A stretch of DNA of 64,000 nucleotides, from NCBI RefSeq assembly GCF_030014955.1, contig NZ_JAGRPV010000001.1, forward strand, positions 1,240,001-1,304,000. Reading direction: 5' to 3'. A program made the position numbers and the translations under genes. How positions within the stretch are numbered: the first letter of the stretch is position 1; each line of letters starts with the position of its first letter. The DNA is from Cohnella hashimotonis. Its GTDB lineage: Bacteria; Bacillota; Bacilli; Paenibacillales; Paenibacillaceae. The notes under the pieces were generated by a model that made no database searches, was not told the origin of the DNA, and saw only the letters and a program-made list of their open reading frames with translations. Of this stretch, positions 7,520 through 16,969 are shown piece by piece.

Positions 7520-9310
7520 ATGGCCTTCCTGAGAAGACTGTCGATCCGCTCGCAGCTGTTCATTCTGGCCGGATCGGCCATCCTCGTTATTTTGGTTATC
7601 ATATTCCATACGTATACGACGATGTCCGGGATGATTACCCGCAACCACGAGACGTACGTCAAACAGACGGTCGCGGAGATCAAGAAGAACGTCGCCTCCA
7701 ACCGGGACGTTCTTTTCCGCCTGATGCAGACGATTTCGTACAATGCCGACGTCCAGAGCTTCCTCGTGGAGAAAAACGAGCTGCGGCGCTACGAGATGTT
7801 CAAAGAAATCAGCCGGCTGCTCACCAGCCAGAGAGAGCTCAAGGACGGCATCCTCGACATCGTCGTGTCCGGCGACAATGGCGCCTCGATCGACATCAAC
7901 GGCGGCAGCCGCTATGTAGCCGATTTGAACGCCCGGTTGCCCGACAAGTCGAACGCCTATTACGTGGACATGCGTCAGTTCGGCACGCTGTACGGGTCGG
8001 GACAAGGGCTTGTTTTCGCCACCACGATCTATTATGTGCAGCAAGGCGAGCTGTTCAATACGCGAGTGGGCACGCTGTATTTTATCGTCGATCCGGCGTC
8101 GCTCGCGGGCGAGCAGGATTATACGCTCAAGCAGACGAACACGCAAATTTACCTGCTCGACCGCTCGTACAAGATCATCGCCAGCAATACGGAGCGGGAG
8201 ACGGGCAGCCGGCTCTCGGAGCTGACCGACAGACTGAAGCAGGACGGGATTCAATCGTTGAAATGGCAAGGCAAGCAATACGTCGTTCAGACCGAGAGCC
8301 TGCCGGGCGTCGACGCCGTTATTTTAAGCGCCGCGCCCAAGGACGCGCTGCTGCGGGAACTGCTCGATATCCGCAAGCAGGAGCTGATCATCCTGGCGAT
8401 CGGGCTGCTCGTGCTGGCCGTGCCGTTTATGTTTATCGTCAACAACATTTTGCGGCCGCTCAAGAAAATGATTTTTTTCATGACGACCGCCGCGGGCGGC
8501 GACAGCCTGAAGTTCAGGAAGCGCATCTCGCTCAAGGGCTACATGGAGATCAGCATCATGGCGGCTGCGTTCAACGACATGCTGGACGAGATCGAGCACC
8601 TCACGCAGCGTCTGCTGGAGACGAACGCCAGGCTGTACGGAACCGAGCTGGAGCGCAAAAAGTCGGAGCTCGCCTTTCTTCGCAGCCAGATCAATCCTCA
8701 TTTTCTGTACAATACGCTCGAGGCGATCACCGGCATCGCAGCCGTGAACGGACAGGGCAGCATCAAGACGATGACGCGCGCGCTGTCCAGCATCTTCCGC
8801 TACAGCGTGAAGGGCGCGGACGCCGTCCCGCTATCCGAGGAGATCCGGATCGTGGAGGCGTACGCGCGCATCCAGCAGATCAGGTTCGCGGACCGCTTCA
8901 CGGTTCGCTATCGCATCTCGGAGGCGGCATCCGAACGTGTCGTGCCCAAGATGATCCTGCAGCCGCTCGTGGAAAACGCGATCTATCACGGCGTCGAGCC
9001 GACGCTGCGGCACTGCGTGCTGGAGATCGCGGGGGAGATCGACGCGTCGGGCGACCTGATCGTCGACGTGCGGGACGACGGTGTCGGAATGCCGCCGGCG
9101 CGGCTTGAGGAGCTGCGGCGCATGCTGCAGGATCCCGCTTCCGCACCGGGGGAGGCGGACGAGCCCCGCAGCATCGGGCTGGTCAACGTGAACAACCGTC
9201 TCGCGCTGACATTCGGTCAGCCGTCCGGCCTGTCGATCGACAGCTCGCCGGAATGGGGGACGCATATCAGGCTGCGGTTCGCACGCGAGAGGAGGGATTC
9301 GGATGCATAA
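7520..9310 (+). CDS. YesM-type sensor histidine kinase
   Basis: The 596-residue membrane kinase has a first membrane segment near residues 13-32, an extracellular sensor region to about 290, a second membrane segment near 294-312 and a HAMP linker after it. The His_kinase domain contains the phosphoacceptor motif QINPHFLYNTLE near residue 393, and a GHKL ATPase has LVENAIYHG near 480 and DDGVGMPP near 515. This is the LytS/YesM family that pairs with AraC-type regulators and senses carbohydrates in Paenibacillaceae. GGTGAGGATG lies before the ATG. Its end overlaps the response regulator by 8 bp, so the pair is coupled, and an LplABC-type importer follows. The ligand is unknown. Confidence 0.9.
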   Translation: MAFLRRLSIRSQLFILAGSAILVILVIIFHTYTTMSGMITRNHETYVKQTVAEIKKNVASNRDVLFRLMQTISYNADVQSFLVEKNELRRYEMFKEISRLLTSQRELKDGILDIVVSGDNGASIDINGGSRYVADLNARLPDKSNAYYVDMRQFGTLYGSGQGLVFATTIYYVQQGELFNTRVGTLYFIVDPASLAGEQDYTLKQTNTQIYLLDRSYKIIASNTERETGSRLSELTDRLKQDGIQSLKWQGKQYVVQTESLPGVDAVILSAAPKDALLRELLDIRKQELIILAIGLLVLAVPFMFIVNNILRPLKKMIFFMTTAAGGDSLKFRKRISLKGYMEISIMAAAFNDMLDEIEHLTQRLLETNARLYGTELERKKSELAFLRSQINPHFLYNTLEAITGIAAVNGQGSIKTMTRALSSIFRYSVKGADAVPLSEEIRIVEAYARIQQIRFADRFTVRYRISEAASERVVPKMILQPLVENAIYHGVEPTLRHCVLEIAGEIDASGDLIVDVRDDGVGMPPARLEELRRMLQDPASAPGEADEPRSIGLVNVNNRLALTFGQPSGLSIDSSPEWGTHIRLRFARERRDSDA

Positions 9311-10715
9311 GGCGCTGCTCGTCGACGACGAGAGCTGGGTTGTCGAGAGTCTGAAGGATCTGGTCGATTGGGAGCGCTACGGCTTTCGCGTGGTCGGACA
9401 GGCAGCCAGCGGGGAAGAGGCGCTCGCGGCCATCGGCAGGCTGCGTCCGGACGTCGTATTCACCGATATTCGGATGCCGGAAATGAATGGCTTGGAGCTG
9501 ATCCGCAGAGGGAGAGAATTGCCGGAGCCGATCCAGTTCGTCGTCGTCAGCGGCTACGCGGAGTTCGCGTACGCCCAGAAGGCGCTTGCCTACGGCGCGG
9601 CGGCCTACTGCCTCAAGCCGTTCGACGAGATCGAGATCGCGGGCGTGCTCGTCAAGCTGGCGGCCAAGCTTGAAGCGCGCGGCGCGGATCCGGCCGAAAC
9701 GCTGCTGCGGCTCCTCGACGAGCCCGATCCGGCGGTCGCGGAGCGGCTGCTCGGCGAGCTGCGGGAGCGCGGGCTCGCGGCGCGCATCGCCGCCGGCGTC
9801 GTGCCGGTCGTCGCGATCGGCGGGGGAGAGCCGCCGGGACTCGGGGGCGCGGTCTTTCGGCTCAAGACGGGGGCGTCCAAAACGGCCTACTTGGTCGGCG
9901 CCTCCGAGGTTCAGGCTGCCCGCGAAGGCTGGGAGGCCGAGATACCGGACGGCGTCACCGGCATCGGCATCGGACGCCAGGTCGCGGACTGGCAGGAGAT
10001 CCGCGACGCCATCGCGGAGGCGGATCTCGCGGCGCACCAGCGCTTTGTCGCCGGGCGCAGCGGCGTCTTCGAACCGGTCCCCTGGCAGGAGGAAGCGTTG
10101 AATGCATGTATGCTGGACGTCGGCAATGCGGTCGAGGACAAGAACGGACCGGCGCTGTCGGACGCGTTCGCGCGTATCGGATCGCTGTTCCGGGAAGGCG
10201 GACTGTCTATCCGGCACGCTTTTCAAGTTTACAATATGACGAACTCCTTCCTGTTCAAGCTGGGCCGAACCGAGACCGCGCTGTACAGCTACGAGCAGTT
10301 GACGCATGTTTTCGCCGACGTGCATGCCATGCTGGCGGGTCTTGCGGCCGTGTCGTCCCGCTATCTCAAGCAAAGCGACGCGCCGTTGCCGGAGACGCGC
10401 AATCAGACTTTTAACGCGATCCTGCAGCACGTGACCCGGCATTACCGGGAGGATCTGTCGCTGCAGGGACTGTCCGAGCAGTTTTTCATGAACCCGAGCT
10501 ATATCAGCCAGCTGTTCAAAAAGGAAACGGGCGAAACGTTCACTGCCTACGTGGCCAGACTGCGAATCGGTCAGGCTTGCGAGCTGCTGCGGGAGGGGGA
10601 CGATTCCGTGCAGGACATCGCGGCCACAATCGGTTACCAGGACTACTTTTATTTCACCCGGCTGTTCAAGAAGCTCACGGGCAAGACGCCTTCGCAATAT
10701 CGGGAGTCGCGGTAA
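9303..10715 (+). CDS. YesN-type response regulator with AraC DNA-binding domain
   Basis: The 470-residue protein has a receiver domain with the acidic pocket VDDE (residues 7-10), phosphoacceptor Asp55 (FTDIRMP) and the conserved Lys in LKPFDE near 105. A long linker follows, and the C-terminal AraC/XylS domain spans about residues 365-470 with two helix-turn-helix units (LSEQFFMNPSYISQLFKKE and the IGYQDYFYFTRLFKK signature). It is the cognate regulator of the kinase that overlaps its start. By analogy with the family it would activate the sugar importer genes 260 bp downstream. A terminator lies between. Confidence 0.9.
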   Translation: MHKALLVDDESWVVESLKDLVDWERYGFRVVGQAASGEEALAAIGRLRPDVVFTDIRMPEMNGLELIRRGRELPEPIQFVVVSGYAEFAYAQKALAYGAAAYCLKPFDEIEIAGVLVKLAAKLEARGADPAETLLRLLDEPDPAVAERLLGELRERGLAARIAAGVVPVVAIGGGEPPGLGGAVFRLKTGASKTAYLVGASEVQAAREGWEAEIPDGVTGIGIGRQVADWQEIRDAIAEADLAAHQRFVAGRSGVFEPVPWQEEALNACMLDVGNAVEDKNGPALSDAFARIGSLFREGGLSIRHAFQVYNMTNSFLFKLGRTETALYSYEQLTHVFADVHAMLAGLAAVSSRYLKQSDAPLPETRNQTFNAILQHVTRHYREDLSLQGLSEQFFMNPSYISQLFKKETGETFTAYVARLRIGQACELLREGDDSVQDIAATIGYQDYFYFTRLFKKLTGKTPSQYRESR

Positions 10716-10767
10716 GTAGCTGTAATTAGCTGTAAGTAGCAGTTGGGGGCGCTAAAACGGGCCGCGT

Positions 10768-10803
10768 CAAGCGCTTGCAGACCTGGCCGCATTTGCCTAT
10801 GTT
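10768..10803 (+). promoter_or_regulatory. Candidate promoter with overlapping palindrome before the importer operon
   Basis: The palindrome CAAGCGCTTG (10768-10777) overlaps a possible -35 TTGCAG (10775-10780), with a 17-bp spacer to -10 TATGTT (10798-10803). The AAGCGCTT core is shared with the operators at 18149 and 20559 and resembles LacI/CcpA-type sites, but the flanks differ. A hairpin lies downstream (10836-10860). Confidence 0.4.
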
Positions 10804-10835
10804 TTATTTTTAGAGAATCTATGGACGTATTTTAG

Positions 10836-10860
10836 AAAACCTTCGCCGAAGGTTTTTTCT
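10836..10860 (+). terminator. Hairpin: terminator of the regulator gene or leader attenuator
   Basis: AAAACCTTC (10836-10844), GCC loop, GAAGGTTTT (10848-10856), then TT. It follows the response regulator gene by 120 bp, but also lies downstream of the candidate promoter at 10775-10803, so it could attenuate the importer operon. Confidence 0.65.
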
Positions 10861-10977
10861 TTTCTTGCGAACGCTTTCAAATTGCAGGCAAATCCATAAA
10901 TCCCGTGCATACCCCGCGCGGCCGGCGAGAGGGATAATAAGTCCCAGAGCAATGGCAGCGCTTACGGGAGGTACGCA

Positions 10978-11886
10978 ATGGAAAAAAGATTTGGGAAGGA
11001 AATCTACAAAAGCCGCTATTTGTACATCCTGCTCCTTCCGACCGTGTTGTTCTACGTGCTGTTTCAATACTTCCCGATGTACGGCGTTCTGCTGGCATTC
11101 AAGGAATACCACATCCGGGAAGGGATACTCCGCAGCCCGTGGATCGGCATGAACAACTTCGAGGAATTGGTCAAGCAAAGCGAGTTTTGGCGGGCGTTCC
11201 GCAATACCATCATCATCAGCGTCGGACGGATCGTGCTGGAGTTTCCGGCGGCCATCGCGCTCGCGCTGCTGATCAACGAGGTCGTCCGGCAGAAGCTGAA
11301 AAAGTTTTACCAGACCGTTTACACGTTCCCGCACTTTATCTCGTGGGTCATCGTAAGCGGCATCATGTTCAACTTTCTGAGCAACGACGGGGTACTGAAC
11401 CAGATCATCGCGGCGCTGGGCTTCGGAAAGCAGACGTTTCTGACCGATCCCGGACTGTTCCGCCCGATCATCTTCCTGTCGAATATCTGGAAAGAGATCG
11501 GATGGAGCGCGATCATCTACCTGGCGGCCATCGCGGGCATCAATCCCGAGCTTTACGAAGCCGCGCGCGTCGACGGCGCCGGACGCTGGCAGCAGCTGCG
11601 GGCGATCACCTGGCCTTCGATCCGCGGCACGGCCGCGATCCTGCTCATTCTGGCCGTGGGCAACGCGATGAACGGCGGGTTCGATCAGATCTTCAATCTG
11701 TACAACCCCGGCGTCTACGCGACGGGAGATATTATCGACACCTACGTGTACCGGGCGGCCTTCTCGGACGGCTCGAGCTTCGGGGTGACGACGGCGGTCG
11801 GACTATTCAAGGCGGTGCTCAACTTCGCCCTCCTGTACGGCGCGAACTACATGGTCAAAAAACTCGGCGGAGAGGGGCTGGTCTAG
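10978..11886 (+). CDS. LplB-type sugar ABC transporter permease
   Basis: The 302-residue membrane protein has about six hydrophobic helices and the MetI-like permease loop EAARVDGAGRWQQL near residues 196-209, where the shared ATPase docks. The N-terminal pattern (YLYILLLPTVLFYVLF, then YGVLLAFKEY) is typical of the LplB/YtcP group that imports oligosaccharides, with known members acting on pectin or xylan fragments. A good GGGAGGT site precedes the ATG. It forms a tight operon with a second permease and a lipoprotein. No ATP-binding subunit is encoded nearby, which is usual because one MsmX-type ATPase serves many such importers. The substrate is unknown. Confidence 0.88.
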   Translation: MEKRFGKEIYKSRYLYILLLPTVLFYVLFQYFPMYGVLLAFKEYHIREGILRSPWIGMNNFEELVKQSEFWRAFRNTIIISVGRIVLEFPAAIALALLINEVVRQKLKKFYQTVYTFPHFISWVIVSGIMFNFLSNDGVLNQIIAALGFGKQTFLTDPGLFRPIIFLSNIWKEIGWSAIIYLAAIAGINPELYEAARVDGAGRWQQLRAITWPSIRGTAAILLILAVGNAMNGGFDQIFNLYNPGVYATGDIIDTYVYRAAFSDGSSFGVTTAVGLFKAVLNFALLYGANYMVKKLGGEGLV

Positions 11887-12813
11887 ATGGAGACGACGAT
11901 CGAGAGAAAAGCGAACACCAAGCCGGCGCCGGCCGCTCTTCGCCGCAGAAAGCGAAGCTGGGCCGACATCGCCATCCACGCCGTTCTTATCCTGCTGACG
12001 ATCGGCACGCTGTTCCCGTTTTACAACGTCTTGATCATGTCGTTCAGCGATTCGGCAGCAGTCTCCAAGCAGGTCGTCTACCTGATTCCCACGACGTTCA
12101 AGACGACGGCTTACAGCTACATCTTCCAGGAGCCGCGCTTCTTAAAGGCCTTCCTCGTCACGCTGTTTGTGACGGTCGTCGGCACGTCGGTCAACCTGAT
12201 CGTCACGTTGACGGGCGCCTACGTGCTGGCGAAGAAGGGGTACCCGGGAAGAGGCATCGTCATGTCGGGCATCATCTTCACAATGTTTTTCAACGGCGGT
12301 CTCATCCCGTTCTACCTGACGATGAAAAACCTGCATCTCATCAACAACTTGTTCGTCATGGTGCTGCCGGTCGCGGTCAATACGTTTTATCTGATGATCT
12401 GCATCGCCTTTTTCCGCACGCTGCCGGCCGGTCTCGAGGAGTCCGCGAAGATCGACGGCGCGAACGATATCCAGGTGTTCTACAAGATCGCGCTTCCCGT
12501 CTCCAAGCCGATGATCGCCACGATCGCGCTCTTCTATGCGGTCGACCGCTGGAACGAGTGGTGGTACGGCGTCCTGTTCATGACCGACGTGAACCTGCTG
12601 CCGCTGCAAGCGCTGCTGCGGGAGCTGCTCACGAATTATGCGCAGGTGCTGTCCGGCATTACGACCAGCGTCCGCTTCCAGGATTCGGGCCTGTATCCAG
12701 AGATGCTCAAGATGGCGGTGCTCGTCGTCAGCGCGCTGCCGATCGTCTGCCTGTACCCGTTCATGCAGCGATATTTCGCCAAAGGCGTGCTGATCGGCTC
12801 GATCAAGGGATAG
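11887..12813 (+). CDS. LplC-type sugar ABC transporter permease
   Basis: The 308-residue inner-membrane protein has a short charged N-terminal tail (residues 1-24), then about six membrane helices and the permease loop EESAKIDGANDIQVF near residue 190. The C-terminal KGVLIGSIKG end is typical of LplC/YtcP carbohydrate permeases. It begins directly after the stop of the first permease, so the pair is coupled and should form a heterodimeric channel. The downstream lipoprotein would deliver the sugar. Confidence 0.88.
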   Translation: METTIERKANTKPAPAALRRRKRSWADIAIHAVLILLTIGTLFPFYNVLIMSFSDSAAVSKQVVYLIPTTFKTTAYSYIFQEPRFLKAFLVTLFVTVVGTSVNLIVTLTGAYVLAKKGYPGRGIVMSGIIFTMFFNGGLIPFYLTMKNLHLINNLFVMVLPVAVNTFYLMICIAFFRTLPAGLEESAKIDGANDIQVFYKIALPVSKPMIATIALFYAVDRWNEWWYGVLFMTDVNLLPLQALLRELLTNYAQVLSGITTSVRFQDSGLYPEMLKMAVLVVSALPIVCLYPFMQRYFAKGVLIGSIKG

Positions 12814-12861
12814 TAAGAGCGACAAGCTTTTATTATAAAAATATCGAAGGGGACTACACAC

Positions 12862-14529
12862 ATGAAAAAAGCGAAGCTTCTGGGTTCTGCTGGACTATCC
12901 GCCGTCATGCTGGCTACCGTGCTTGCGGGCTGCGGCAACGATTCGAACAAAGAACAGGCTTCGTCCTCCGCGCCGGCCGCCGCTTCTTCGCAAGCAGCGT
13001 CTTCCGCGTCGGCTTCCCCTGCGGGGGAGGCCAATCCGTACGCGGAGCACCTGGACCTGTCCGTCTCCTGGTGGGGCATCGGCGTCGGCTTCGAGAAGCA
13101 TGACGAGATGCTGCAGAAGCTGGAGAAAGACTTCAACGTCACCTTGAAGCCGATGGACATCGGCTGGGACAACTACAAAGAAAAAGCGCAGGTGTGGGCC
13201 GCGGCCGGACAGCTGCCCGACATCATCACCAACAGCATCACGAACGACAATCCCGCCACGTATAACGAATGGGTCAAGCAAGGACTCGTGCATGCGCTGC
13301 CGGACGATCTGAGCGCTTATCCGAACGTCGAGAAGGTCGCCAAGGCGCCGGAGGTGCAAGGTATCTACCGCGAAGGCAAGCTGTACGCGATACCGCGCAT
13401 GACGTATCCGAACACCGACCTGTGGGCCGTGGACCGCGCGATCTACGTCCGCAAGGACTGGATGGAGAAGCTGGGCATCCAGGATCCCAAGACATTCGAC
13501 GAGTTCGAATCGATGCTGACCGCGTTCGCCACCAAGGACCCGGACGGCAACAACAAGCAGGACACCACCGGCATCGTCATGAATACACTGGGCTATTTCA
13601 AATCGGTGTTCGTCCCGACCTTCCCGCAATTCGGCAACCAAAGCTGGCTGAAGGAAGACGGCAAGTGGATCCCGTTCTACGCGTCCAAGCAAATGGACAA
13701 CGTCGTCGTGCAAGCCCGCAAGATGTACGCGGACGGCGCGCTCGACAGGGACTTCGCGGTCGAGAAAGCCGGCGAGGCCAACCAGAAGTTCTATCAGAAC
13801 AAAGCGGGCGCGCTGGCGTTTAACGTAGATTCGGCGAGCGGCTCGACGGGCATCCGGGCGGAGTGGGAGAAAAACAACCCCGGTCAGAACTTCTTCGACC
13901 ACGTGAAGGTGCTTCACCTTTGGCCTGCGGCCGACGGTACGATCTATCGCCACACGACCAACTCCTGGTGGTCCGAAACGATGATCAACGCCGACGTCGA
14001 CGACAAGAAGCTGGACCGCATTCTGCGTATCTACGACTGGCTGCTTTCTCCGGAAGGCAAGGAAATGTTCGACTACGGCATCGAAGACAAGGACTTCACC
14101 AAGAGCGGCGACCAGTACACGATCACGCGTCCGAAGGACGGCGATTCGTACATCGATCTGAAAAAGGAATATCCGTCGATGGACATTATCTCGCAGCTGG
14201 CGATGTGGCGCAACGTGAGCGCGATCGAGGATTCGCCGATCAACCGGGCCGCGAAGGGCGACGACGTGGTACAATTCGTCCAGGACGAGCTGAACTGGCA
14301 GATGCAGAACGCCAAGCCGATCCCGACGGCGTTCGAGATCTTCACGATGTCGACGCCGGCCAAGGATAAGCTGTCGGCCATCAACTTCGACGACGACTTT
14401 ACCCGCATGATCCTGAGCAAGGACGATCCGGTCGCGATGTGGCACGACATCGTCAAGGGCTACGACGGCAAGGGGCTGCAGCAGGCGATCTCGGAAGTGA
14501 CGGCGGAGATGGCGAAGCAGGGGAAGTAA
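12862..14529 (+). CDS. Sugar-binding lipoprotein of an LplABC-type importer
   Basis: The 555-residue extracellular solute-binding protein carries a lipoprotein signal with lipobox LAGC at residues 22-25, so the mature protein would be anchored through that cysteine. A low-complexity Ser/Ala linker follows (about 30-55), then a large two-lobe binding domain of the LplA type. The segment LGIQDPKTFDEFESMLTAF and the calcium-loop-like DPDGNNKQDTTG (near 225-237) are characteristic of the group. Length fits LplA-like binders of oligosaccharides. The ATG has GGGGA upstream, 49 bp after the second permease. A tandem repeat and a terminator follow, ending the operon. Confidence 0.9.
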   Translation: MKKAKLLGSAGLSAVMLATVLAGCGNDSNKEQASSSAPAAASSQAASSASASPAGEANPYAEHLDLSVSWWGIGVGFEKHDEMLQKLEKDFNVTLKPMDIGWDNYKEKAQVWAAAGQLPDIITNSITNDNPATYNEWVKQGLVHALPDDLSAYPNVEKVAKAPEVQGIYREGKLYAIPRMTYPNTDLWAVDRAIYVRKDWMEKLGIQDPKTFDEFESMLTAFATKDPDGNNKQDTTGIVMNTLGYFKSVFVPTFPQFGNQSWLKEDGKWIPFYASKQMDNVVVQARKMYADGALDRDFAVEKAGEANQKFYQNKAGALAFNVDSASGSTGIRAEWEKNNPGQNFFDHVKVLHLWPAADGTIYRHTTNSWWSETMINADVDDKKLDRILRIYDWLLSPEGKEMFDYGIEDKDFTKSGDQYTITRPKDGDSYIDLKKEYPSMDIISQLAMWRNVSAIEDSPINRAAKGDDVVQFVQDELNWQMQNAKPIPTAFEIFTMSTPAKDKLSAINFDDDFTRMILSKDDPVAMWHDIVKGYDGKGLQQAISEVTAEMAKQGK

Positions 14530-14580
14530 GCGGTTGAAGTAGGGCTTACGGAATGCTGGCGTGCAAGAGGAAAGCTAGAG

Positions 14581-14624
14581 GAAGCTTGAAGGAAGCTTGA
14601 AGGAAGCTTGAAGGAAGCTTGAGG
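14581..14624 (+). repeat. 11-bp tandem repeat, four units
   Basis: GAAGCTTGAAG is repeated four times head to tail (last copy GAAGCTTGAGG) between the lipoprotein gene and its terminator. Confidence 0.85.
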
Positions 14625-14660
14625 AAATGCCTGCCGGGTAGTCGGCCGGGCATTTCCTTG
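14623..14660 (+). terminator. Rho-independent terminator of the first importer operon
   Basis: GGAAATGCC (14623-14631) pairs with GGCATTTCC (14649-14657), with an inner GCCGG/CCGGC-type stem; a short T-containing tail follows. Confidence 0.65.
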
Positions 14661-14695
14661 CTTGTGTGAAGAGCTTGAGGAGCAGGGGGAGAATC

Positions 14696-16495
14696 ATGCG
14701 CGAAACGGATCAATTGGCGGGCGCGAAGCCGTCGATATGGCGGCTCGAAGACTTCGGCGCGCGGGCGGACTCCGGCGAGGATACGGTGTCCGCGATGCGG
14801 CGGGCGATCGCGGCGGCCGCAGGCGCCGGAGGACCGGCGTTGCTGACATGCGGGCCGGGACGATACGATTTTTATCCCGAGGAAGCCGCTCGCGTGCCTT
14901 ATTTCATCACGAACACGGCCAGCGAGACAGAGAATCCGGATATCACGAAGACGATCGGCATCTATATGAAAGGCGTGCGCGATCTGACGCTGGACGGCCA
15001 GGGGGCGCTTTTCGTCTTTCACGGCAAGCAGACGATGCTCGTATTGGATGGTTGCGAACGGATCTCGATTCGTCATGTGCACATGGATTACGCGGAGCCG
15101 ACGGTGACGGAGGCGATGGTGACGGGCGTCGGCGACGACTGGATCGAGCTGGAGATTCATCCGGATTCGCGATGTGTCGTTGAGGATGGCAAGCTCTATT
15201 GGATCGGAGAGGGCTGGCGCTTCCATGAAGGGCCGGTGCAGGCATACGATCCTGCGCGCGATACGACCTGGCGTATCGACAATCCGGTCGAAGCGGCGAC
15301 GACGGCGGCGTTAATCGGGCCGCGAGGGGTGCGGCTGAATTTCGGAGAGGCAAGGTCTGCGGAGAAGGCATTGGCCGGGATTGAGGCAGGCTTTGTGCTG
15401 CAGTTCCGCGACGGCATTCGCGACCAGGTCGGCGCTTTCCTGCTGGACAGCCGCGATGTCGTCATGGATGGCGTTGGGATGCACTTCATGCACGGGCTCG
15501 GCATCGTGGGACAGTACAGCAAGAACTTAACTTTTGTACGGATGGCGATTGAGCCGCGTCCGGAGACGGGCAGAACCGTCGCGGCTTTTGCGGACTGCAT
15601 TCATCTGATGGGCTGCCGGGGGCGGATCGAGATCGCGGACTCCAGGTTCGCCGGTGCGCACGACGATGCGATCAACGTTCACGGCACGTATTTGCAGATC
15701 GTGGGCCGGCCTGCGCCGGACACGGTCGAGGTGCGGTTTATGCATCCGCAGAGCTACGGCTTCGAGGCGTTTCGGACCGGCGACGAGATCGAGTTCGCGA
15801 GAAGCCGCTCGCTCGTGGCGTTCGGGATTGGCCGTGTCCGCTCGGTAGAGCGGGTGGACGACCGTACGCTGCGTTTGACGTTAGAGGAGCCAGCGCCGGC
15901 AGCGGCGGACGTTGAACCGGGGGATGTCGTCGAGAACGTGACCTGGACGCCGGAGGTGCGCATCGCGGGCAACCGCTTCGCCCGCATTCCGACGCGCGGC
16001 ATCCTGATCACGACGCGACGCAAGGTGACGATCGAAGACAATACGTTCGAACGGATGCGGATGAGCGCCATCCTGATCGAGGGGGATGCGTCGTCCTGGT
16101 TCGAATCGGGCCCGGTGCGCGACCTGACGATCCGGAACAATCGGTTCGTCGAATGCGGCGACGCCGAATTCCCGGTGATCGCCATCACGCCGGCGGTCGA
16201 CGAGCCGGACGCGGCGCGGCCGGTGCATCGCGATATTCGTATCGAAGGCAATCGTTTCGAGACGCGGGAGGCTTTGGCGCTAAAGGCGAAGGGAGCGGCA
16301 GGCGTTTCTTTTACGGACAATGAGATTCGGGCGTCGGCGGTAACCGGCGATGGCTTCGGCGCGTCGAGCGTGTCCGGCGCGTTATGTTCGTTCAGTGAGT
16401 TAAGTTCGTTCAGCGGGATCGAGGAGACGATTCGGTTGAGCGCGTGCGCGGACACGGACGTTCGGGACAACCGGTTTATCTTTTCGGAGGAGTAG
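14696..16495 (+). CDS. GH110-like right-handed beta-helix glycosidase
   Basis: The 599-residue protein opens with a pectate-lyase-type start (LEDFGARADSGEDT). It then shows repeated beta-helix rungs (RISIRHVHM, VRIAGNRFARIPTRGILIT, LTIRNNRFVECG, IRIEGNRFET). The central segment HDDAINVHGTYLQI (paired Asp323/Asp324) is what I associate with GH110, the alpha-1,3-galactosidase family whose acidic residues cluster there. I chose the ATG at 14696 because AGGGGGAGA precedes it; a GTG at 14666 is in frame but worse placed. No signal peptide is visible, so it should act inside the cell on imported sugars. It stands between an importer and the LacI-type regulator. Another beta-helix glycosidase family is possible. 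Confidence 0.7.
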   Translation: MRETDQLAGAKPSIWRLEDFGARADSGEDTVSAMRRAIAAAAGAGGPALLTCGPGRYDFYPEEAARVPYFITNTASETENPDITKTIGIYMKGVRDLTLDGQGALFVFHGKQTMLVLDGCERISIRHVHMDYAEPTVTEAMVTGVGDDWIELEIHPDSRCVVEDGKLYWIGEGWRFHEGPVQAYDPARDTTWRIDNPVEAATTAALIGPRGVRLNFGEARSAEKALAGIEAGFVLQFRDGIRDQVGAFLLDSRDVVMDGVGMHFMHGLGIVGQYSKNLTFVRMAIEPRPETGRTVAAFADCIHLMGCRGRIEIADSRFAGAHDDAINVHGTYLQIVGRPAPDTVEVRFMHPQSYGFEAFRTGDEIEFARSRSLVAFGIGRVRSVERVDDRTLRLTLEEPAPAAADVEPGDVVENVTWTPEVRIAGNRFARIPTRGILITTRRKVTIEDNTFERMRMSAILIEGDASSWFESGPVRDLTIRNNRFVECGDAEFPVIAITPAVDEPDAARPVHRDIRIEGNRFETREALALKAKGAAGVSFTDNEIRASAVTGDGFGASSVSGALCSFSELSSFSGIEETIRLSACADTDVRDNRFIFSEE

Positions 16496-16531
16496 ATGGC
16501 AATTGCGCGGGGAAGCGCCATGCTCAAAGCG

Positions 16532-16714
16532 ATAGTTGTCAGAAGGCATTTATTTTTGGTCGAATCCGGTATTTGGAGAGATATAGTTGTCAAATGGCAT
16601 CTAATTCTTTCAAAATCCGCTTTGTGCATCATCTGCATTGAAAATAACTGCTCTTTGACACTTATCGAGAAACATCGCCTCTATATCTGAGAAATAAATG
16701 CTGAAATGCAGGTA
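16532..16714. repeat. Repeat family: 22-bp units and a 70-bp inverted pair
   Basis: The 474-bp gap 16496-16969 has no convincing gene. It holds direct copies of a unit starting ATAGTTGTCA, followed by GGCATTTA or GGCATCTA (from about 16531 and 16583). It also holds a 70-bp inverted pair with ends TAACTGC (16645-16651) and GCAGGTA (16708-16714). Read on the other strand, the right end is TACCTGCATTT...GCATTTAT, the same unit as in the elements at 31792-31972. Confidence 0.65.
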
Positions 16715-16735
16715 TTTCTGGGGCGGTGGGTGTGA

Positions 16736-16845
16736 AGGTAGAACAGGTGGTCACGATTGGGCGGCGGAAGTTAAGGTGGAGCGGATGACCACGACTTGGC
16801 GCATTTGAGAGTAGAGCAGACGGTCAATGTCGATGTGGTGGTTGT
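16736..16845 (+). repeat. Degenerate tandem repeat, three imperfect units
   Basis: Three related stretches begin AGGTAGAACAGGTGGTCACG (16736), AGGTGGAGCGGATGACCACG (16774) and GTAGAGCAGACGGTCA (16811), spaced about 35-38 bp. No coding potential is evident. Confidence 0.4.
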
Positions 16846-16969
16846 GCAGGGCGAGGGACGCTGAATGCGCGAGAGCTTCGGCATCGATTGCAATGAAGGC
16901 TCCGACATCGGATAATAGCCCTAATGCGCGTTGCGCGCTTTCTGATTCGATTGAAGTGGGGCTGCGTCT

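Noticed and set aside
16496..16690. A 64-codon frame after the GH110-like gene
   Set aside because: It runs through the repeat units and lacks a ribosome site; the repeat explanation fits better.
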